Assembly (NCBI GenBank): GCA_944989445.1
Contig: CALYLW010000039.1
Span: forward strand, 1,981,001 to 2,045,000
DNA length: 64,000 bases
Direction of reading: 5' to 3'
DNA from: Ampullaceana balthica
Lineage: Eukaryota > Mollusca > Gastropoda > Lymnaeidae
A model generated the notes under the pieces. It was not told the DNA's origin. It was given only the letters and a program-made list of their open reading frames with translations, and did no database searches. Both the position numbers and the translations under genes were made by a program. Below are positions 58,840 through 64,000 of the stretch, piece by piece; the stretch's first letter is position 1, and each line of letters opens with the position of its first letter.

Positions 58840-61313
58840 ACTTTGGTGGCTGAAAAATCTGAAAAAATTTCATTATTGTCAAGATCATTAGCAACATCTT
58901 TCTCACTTTACAAAATAGCTAAGTTACTGAGCCGATCTTTAATCATTGTTGATCGCTAATAGTTTTTTTTTAAAGTTTTCGTTTCAAAGAGCTTCTTTCT
59001 CAGGAAGCGACAGTGACATGAACTGTTAGAAGTATTCGGAGTGCACTGTTTGTGTTAGGAAAGTCACTATAGCACTTGTTTACTAAAAGAAATTGAAAAA
59101 TATTAACAGGATCCTTGTATGTGACTGCAGGAATTATGGAACTCAATGATTGCTCAACTTTTTTGCAAGCATAAAACCATCAAGATCATTACTTTCGCAG
59201 GCTGTGAACTTTTTCTGTAGATTCTTACTGCAATTCAGTAGATACTTTTTTAATTGATGTAATTTACAAGAAATCCAAACGAGTTATAATGTCTTCGTAG
59301 TTGTTCAAAGCGACTGTTCATCGACATGATTCCCATATCAACAATCTGATTTTAAAAATATTTGCCAAATTTTTCGTGTGCATCTACAAATCCTTCATCT
59401 TCTACTTCATGTTGTTTTGTTTTTTTACAATCCCTTATGTTAACTTCACCGTCTTGTCATGATCTCTGTTTCTATGTCTGTCGTTGTCTCACGGAAAAAC
59501 AAAAGTAAAAAAATGATCCTATCGAACTGAAATTTTGCACATAGACTTTTTTCACCTAACACTGCACTGTATAAAAATTTCAGATCGATCGAAGGTACCA
59601 TAATTAAATTAATGCATTTTGAGTTTATCTCTATGTATCTGAATGTAGCTTGTAAATTTTTGTGCTAGACTGTCGCACGGTGCGTATTATATTGAACATA
59701 ATCAATACTTTTAGTTATGTCTCATATATAAGAGATTTATTGTCAAAAACTTTGTTTTTACGGGTTGTTTAATTTCTTTTTCGCATTCTCGTCTCTTTAA
59801 AAATGGGTTCAACTTCTAAGTCCGTTGCAATTTCTTTTGCAATTATTATTGTTATTGCTCTTTAAAATCCCAAATGTTGTGTAAGATTTCCACCATTAGC
59901 AAGTGAAGTATGTTCCATGCTGTCAACTACAGTTGCTAGATAGACATAAATATTTTGTAATTCTTTGCTGGTGTAATTAAATTGTAACAATGTGTCGTAC
60001 GAAAAAGCTATTGAAACAATGAAATTTGAAGTTCTTAATTTGTTTCCATAATTACTCTGCTTCACTTTGAACTTTTGCATCACTACTTTGCTCTGCAACT
60101 TCGTAAAGTGCATCGTAGATTTCGTCTGCTTTATATCGCACTGCCATGACACTTTCCACAGGGCTTTGTCATCTTCTTTCACAAAGTGGTTTGGCATCAA
60201 TATTTCGAACATACCTGGAAAGAATAGACCCTCGCTTTGTTAAAGCATAAAATAAAAAATAGATATGAGGAATTATTTTTAAAAAAACATTTTATTAGGA
60301 AAAGATTTTGCAACATCACATAGCAGCAAGTTGTAATTGTGGCAGGTCCAAAGGGTAAAAATACCCTAGGATTTAATTGTAAAAGATGAGCTTACGCACC
60401 TTCATGTTTGCACTGCTGTCGTATCCTTGATCGCGTATATCAGAAACATCTAAGCCCAAATTCGTCAGTTCCAAAAGTAAGACATCAAGCAGGTGTTGTC
60501 CGGTACTTTCTTCTACTTGTGGAAATTGTATAAAGTCCTCATGAATTACTTCAGAGTATTAACCTCCTGGGCCTACATAGCGAATTTTGGTGATGCCATC
60601 TGCAGTGACATCTGCAGTGGCATCTGTTCTTCGTGACTTTGGTCCAGTATGCATTCAAGTATTACTGAAAAATATTGAGCTGATTCTACTATTCCTACAA
60701 TAATTTTCCCTACCTTATTTCTCATCAACGAAATAAGCTCGTTTTGAATTCGCTTTCCTAAAGTAGTGATCTTGTATTTCATCAGTTTGTATTCTTCGTA
60801 TATTTTCCTGCAAAACCGGATCAAATTTTGCCAGCGGTTCAAAGAAACCACAAAAGTTTCCATTGTGTGCCTAATGTAGTTTAGTGACTGAACTACGAAA
60901 AGCCATGTTGTGCTCAGCAAGAAATTGGACAATGGCTATGAAACTTTGAAATACACTATGCCAACGAGCCTTTTCACTGTTAATTAATTTTTGGCTTCGC
61001 TTGTCAAGTGTGCATCGTCTTGTTAACATGTTGTCCAGCTCAAACCAATCCAAAGTAGATCACATATGTCCCTTTGATTTCTATTGACCAGACAGTCTCA
61101 TACTGGCATTTTTCCACACACAAATTCCGTCGGAACCCAAAGCAGACAAAGTGTTGCCAAAAAACTTGCAACAGAATCAAAACGCTTTGTTTTTTGCTGC
61201 TGAATATATAAGCCATTTTCGGTTGACAACTTCTCCATTTTCCATATTTTGCTTGCAGTAGGTTGCAGAAAATTTCCATCTATTGCTATGTGATGGGAAA
61301 TATTTTTATTCAA
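58840..61313 (-). pseudogene. hAT transposase, ZMYM1-like (TTF zinc finger / DUF4371 type), degraded
   Basis: Reading from 61,313 downward, fragments match the order of this family. First comes a TTF-type finger region (ENGLYIQQQKTKRFDS, with the expected C-C pairs lost), then YVIYFGL/DWFELDNMLTRR. Next are INSEKARWHSVFQSFIAIVQ and LAEHNMAFRSS (61,053-60,871), the DUF4371 core NKVGKIIVGIVESAQYFSVI and LECILDQSHEEQM (60,720-60,600), FIQFPQVEESTGQHLLDVLL and SDIRDQGYDSSANM with the conserved GYD..ANM (60,560-60,390). Later parts are KLRTSNFIVSIAFSYDTLLQ (about 60,040), AKEIATDLEVEPIF (59,840), IVDMGIMSMNSRFEQLRRHY and ALRILLTVHVTVAS (59,060), ending NEIFSDFSATKVRKVEVRRY. Stops and frameshifts break it in many places and R1 separates the 59.84 and 59.43 parts. 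Inactive. Confidence 0.9.
59443..59775. repeat. Dispersed repeat R1, copy 2 (inserted in the hAT transposase)
   Basis: Shares atttcagatcgatcga, accataattaaattaatgca, tttatctctatgtatctg and ggtgcgtattatattgaaca with the other R1 copies. It interrupts the transposase between residues equivalent to AKEIATDLEVEPIF...RKR and KTKQHEVEDEGFVDA, so it was inserted after the hAT copy. The exact ends and any target duplication are not resolved. Confidence 0.8.
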
Positions 61314-61762
61314 TAATCTAAATGCTTAACACGATGCTCTAGGAAGAAGAAAACTATTTTGAATTAGGATTTATGGTGATTATAATATTTCATTATATTA
61401 TTACGCTGTTTTCTAATTATTTTGTCCTTTAAAATAAATATAAAGTTTTTCGATATCATTGTTATAAAAAAGTATTACGTAAAAGAAGTAAAATAATAAT
61501 TGTAAAATGCAATAAAAAGAAATTTACTCAAAGCGCGGGGCCCAAGGCGGTTGCCTCGTTCGCCTTGCCCGAAGGCCGGCCCTGGATAAGGAGTTATTCC
61601 AGTGTTATTTAGATTTTCAACAAGAACGTTTTATAAGTGTTACTTATGATATCATACATTTAAATTTTTGGCTTTAATCGAAGTTAACGATTAATTAATC
61701 TTAAATTTTTCAAAAGTTAACGATTAAATTGAAATTAATTGTTAAGAGCCCCAGTTTTTATT

Positions 61763-61879
61763 AACATTACCCGGTCAACATCCGGGTAATATTTTAATAG
61801 CCGGTCAGACTCCAGGTCCAGGTGTTTGCAATATAAAATATTCTCGTATTTACCACGTTTTTATTAACTTTCTTTCGTG
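61763..61879. other. Spacer with short ccggtca repeats
   Basis: Contains taattttaatagccggtcag and related cccggtcaacatccgg; no gene. Confidence 0.4.
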
Positions 61880-62065
61880 TCTGTCTGTCCCCAATTTTTC
61901 AAATCTGACAACGTTAAATTAAACCACTTCTGATGGTCCTAGCGAGCTCAAATTTCTACCACAAATAGATCTTTGATGACAATGCATTGTGTCAAAATTT
62001 CAGATTGATCGAATGTACCGTAATTAAATTAATGCATTTTTAGTTTATCTCTATATAAGCATCTG
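61880..62065. repeat. Dispersed repeat R1, copy 3 (partial)
   Basis: Contains the aaatttcagattgatcgaat, gtaccgtaattaaattaatg and catttttagtttatctctat segments and a gagctcaaattt block corresponding to gagctgaaattt in the other copies. Lacks the ggtgcgtattata part. Confidence 0.8.
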
Positions 62066-62124
62066 TATCCGTCTGCTGTTCAATTTCACGTGCCGAGCCG
62101 AGTTCACCCCGTGACCTCATCGCC

Positions 62125-62800
62125 GTGGTATTAAAACTTTGGGCGGGCGCTGATGAGGTGTTTGGTAAAATAAATAGAGGTTAAAAAAAGATGTTTAAAA
62201 ACCACGTTTTTAGAAGTGGACTGAAAAGAATAAAATAATTGAAGACTTATAAGTGTAACATCTTTGTAATGTTTTATTTATTAATATATCTTGTAGGCGT
62301 TCTCTCAATACATAACCTTGCATACAATAATCCTCTGAAGAACTGGTTTCAATAAAACAACTTTAATATCTACACTATGCACAGTAAATATATAATTTGA
62401 GGTTATACAACGCGGAGTCCTCAGACACGTCCTCCATGACACACACAATTCCCTAACCCCGATAATAATCTCGAACCTTCTTCCCGCGCTTTCACTCACG
62501 TGACCCTTTCCGTCATCCAACTCGTGATTCACACGTGACAATGAGTTCAAGTACTTTGATTTAATATGACTAAAAACGTGGGGCGGGTGTTTGATAAAAA
62601 AAATTAAAGATTCATAATTCAGAAGGCAAAAGAGAGATCTTTAAGTGAGAGAATGAGTGAACTGCATATGTTAAACCTCATAAGCGCCCGCCAAAATTTT
62701 AGTCATATTAACTTAAAGTACTTGAATTTATAAGTTTTAAATTATTTTCTTCTTTTCAGCCCACTTATAAAAACGTGGTTTTAAAAAATCATTTTACCTT
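62125..62800. repeat. Foldback (inverted-repeat) element interrupted by a solo LTR
   Basis: The left arm (about 62,188-62,253 and 62,541-62,600) reads accacgttttta, tggactgaaaagaa, gacttataag, [LTR], ttcaagtactttgatttaat, atgactaaaa. The right arm (about 62,672-62,795) is the reverse complement: ttaagtactt.., gcccacttataaaaacgtgg. Both arms border a gggcgggcgc block. Arms are about 85-90% alike by eye. No coding capacity. Confidence 0.8.
62254..62540 (-). mobile_element. Solo LTR (287 bp), minus orientation, related to 57,185-57,496
   Basis: Minus-strand start tgtcacgtgtgaatc and end gatgttaca, with TG...CA termini, and the shared blocks gttgtataacctcaaat, attaaagttgttttattgaa and cagttcttcagaggattatt. 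It has an aataaataaaac polyadenylation-like signal near the 3' end. The flanks are ataag (62,249-62,253) and atgag (62,541-62,545), four of five matching. The other arm of the foldback element gives the uninterrupted sequence cttataaattcaag, confirming the insertion point. Confidence 0.85.
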
Positions 62801-62804
62801 TATT

Positions 62805-63112
62805 TTTAAATCCTTTATAATATACGGTGCCGAAAACACTTTGGATCGATTTTAATCCACTTCATCGTAAGCTAAGGAGCTGAAATTGTGAAGATAGACT
62901 CGTGCCGATGATAAAAATGATGTATCAAAATTTCAGATAAATTATTGAATTTTTAGATTATCTTTATTTATCTCTATGATGTTCACTTTTTTTTTGCTAA
63001 AGTGTCGTGGTGCGTATTATATTGAACTACCTTTCCTGTCGCGCAATAAGGTGCGTATTTTATTGACAATACTTTTTATAAACATATTCCTGATCGGTGC
63101 GCATTATATAGA
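62805..63112. repeat. Dispersed repeat R1, copy 4
   Basis: The most complete match to copy 1: ttttaaatcctttata, ttggatcgatttta, cacttc(a/g)tcgtaagcta, gagctgaaatt, ggtgcgtattatattgaact, gtcgcgcaataaggtgcgta and cctgatcggtgcgcattata occur in the same order. It abuts the right arm of the foldback element. Confidence 0.88.
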
Positions 63113-63206
63113 CTTGATCATTTCTGAGACCCGAACGCGTCATAGGCCATTCGGTCATATCTATTTTTAGGCTCTTCCTTGTCAGTAAGGTCAAACTTTC
63201 TCAAAC

Positions 63207-63365
63207 ATGGCTAGCAACAGTGTGTTTAATAGTGTTATAGTGCTATCTGAAAACGATGTTCCAGGTGCTATTTTGGACAAAAAAGATATTTCTTCTCACT
63301 CAGTTTTGCAGCCGAAAACATTATTAAAATGTCGAAGACTTAAAACTTTAATAAATAAGCCGTAA
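63207..63365 (+). pseudogene. Short ORF (52 codons) resembling the N-terminus of a transposon-type SAP-motif protein
   Basis: An ATG at 63,207 opens MASNSVFNSVIVLSENDVPG followed by AILDKKDISSHSVLQPKTLL and KCRRLKTLINKP before TAA at 63,363. The order 'PGA-x-L ... L-x-x-x-L-K-C-R' resembles the N-terminal SAP-like motif (L-K-x-W-L-x-C-R-G) of many uncharacterised invertebrate proteins associated with mobile elements. Here the W and G are absent and the frame stops early. No downstream continuation is seen. It may equally be a small chance ORF; the similarity is from memory of the motif only. Confidence 0.35.
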
Positions 63366-63383
63366 CATATTTTAAATTATTTA

Positions 63384-64000
63384 AAGATGAGTGTAAGCGT
63401 TCGTTCGATCCGATAGTTGTAACTACGGTAAACACTAGTCCTAGCGTAGTCAATTATTAACATATATGTATTTTAATATTGTTTTCCTAGGTCCTTGCCT
63501 TATAAAAATATATGCCTTGGTATTTATTAATAATAAACTTACACTAAGATTATGACTTTAATTATAATTACATCATAGTATGAAAGAATAAACTTCATGG
63601 ACGAACGAGCAACTAGAACTAGTTACTACTAACTTATTACTAGAGCCTCAGTCAGAGCAGATGCAGAGTCACTAATTCATTTAGAAAAATTCATGCTCGC
63701 ACGGACGTTCCATTTCGCATAATATAATATTACATAATATAACCATCTATTGATATTTTAATTTAAATAAATAAGCCTAGGCCTAAACTAAGCAATTATT
63801 TAAGATGAGTGAAAGTGTAAGCGGTCGTTCCGGCCGTCGCCACTAGTACTAGTCACTAGTGCTAACAAACTTATATTTAATATAAATTGTTTTCGTTGGT
63901 TCATATAAATTATATTTGCCTTAGTATTTATTAGTAATAAACTTACACTAAGATTATGATTTTAATTATAATTACATCATAAGTTTTAGAAGTAAATTGT
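63384..64000. repeat. Diverged tandem duplication, about 405-418 bp spacing, 2 copies
   Basis: Segments aagatgagtg..gtaagcg..cgttc at 63,384 and 63,802 and taataaacttacactaagat plus tataattacatcata at about 63,531 and 63,935 recur in the same order. Between them the copies differ considerably. The second copy runs to near the window edge, so a third copy may follow outside. Confidence 0.75.

Larger units (their letters stand above)
58390..61584 (-). mobile_element. ZMYM1/DUF4371-like hAT transposon (3,195 bp), nested, perfect 8-bp TSD
   Basis: The ends are ctgggccggc at the left and gccggccctg at the right (9 of 10 inverted). The flanks are gataagga at 58,382-58,389 and 61,585-61,592, a perfect 8-bp duplication. 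Both ends carry gggcccc-rich subterminal sequence. The interior encodes a decayed transposase on the minus strand. It sits inside the 3' end of the outer Ac-like hAT remnant, and repeat R1 has in turn inserted into it at about 59.44-59.78 kb. Confidence 0.92.
57783..61754 (+). mobile_element. Ac-like hAT remnant (outer), interrupted by a nested hAT
   Basis: Both ends carry several aacgattaat motifs in inverted orientation (57,799-57,860 and 61,680-61,745). The right end read inward is ctggggctcttaacaattaa. The flanks are tttttatt at 57,775-57,782 and 61,755-61,762, a perfect 8-bp duplication, though of low complexity. The left terminus itself is decayed. Without the nested 3.2-kb insertion the element is about 770 bp, so it is an internally deleted copy that keeps only a C-terminal transposase piece (58,016-58,376). 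Confidence 0.75.

Noticed and set aside
57185..62540. A full LTR retrotransposon between the two LTR copies
   Set aside because: The two LTRs lie in the same orientation 4.8 kb apart, but each has its own 5-bp duplication and the space between holds hAT elements, not gag or pol.

Overview
This is eukaryotic, intergenic or intronic DNA. It is AT-rich, has almost no long open reading frame that is not a by-product of tandem repetition, and carries decayed eukaryotic DNA transposons (mostly hAT) and solo LTRs. The mix of hAT-derived repeats and very dense minisatellites suggests a metazoan invertebrate, possibly a mollusc. That placement is inference and is weak, because no conserved host gene is recognisable.

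The dominant content is tandem repetition. By my count about 30 kb of the 64 kb lies in more than 40 separate minisatellite arrays, most with unit lengths of 11 to 68 bp and largely unrelated sequences. The biggest are a 7.3-kb array of a 25-bp unit (46.77-54.06 kb), a 2.6-kb array of another 25-bp unit (2.76-5.36 kb), a 2.6-kb array of a 32-bp unit (11.84-14.40 kb) and a 2.2-kb array of a 24/25-bp unit (16.72-18.89 kb). Several show higher-order duplication, including a roughly 1.35-kb block inside the giant array.

Mobile elements fall between and inside the arrays. Five candidate hAT-type elements carry 8-bp target duplications: 5,103-5,287; 10,423-11,003; 31,478-32,509; 58,390-61,584; and an outer one at 57,783-61,754. 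The last two are nested. A ZMYM1/DUF4371-like hAT with a broken minus-strand transposase lies inside an Ac-like hAT remnant whose broken plus-strand C-terminal domain is still readable, and a third repeat is inserted in the inner transposase. Two related solo LTRs (57,185-57,496 and 62,254-62,540) sit in repeats that preserve the empty site. An element of unknown superfamily lies at 7,368-8,266, and part of its interior recurs at 59.5, 61.9 and 62.8 kb.

Host coding evidence is minimal. The best candidate is a 148-bp internal exon on the minus strand (45,683-45,830) with good splice sites and non-repetitive coding sequence. A second, weaker exon candidate is at 55,574-55,694 on the plus strand. 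No RNA gene, CRISPR array, operon or complete functional gene is supported. I found no new biochemical system. The notable material is the repeat biology: a minisatellite whose unit matches the inverted termini of a nearby element, arrays that record transposon insertions, and clear higher-order array structure.
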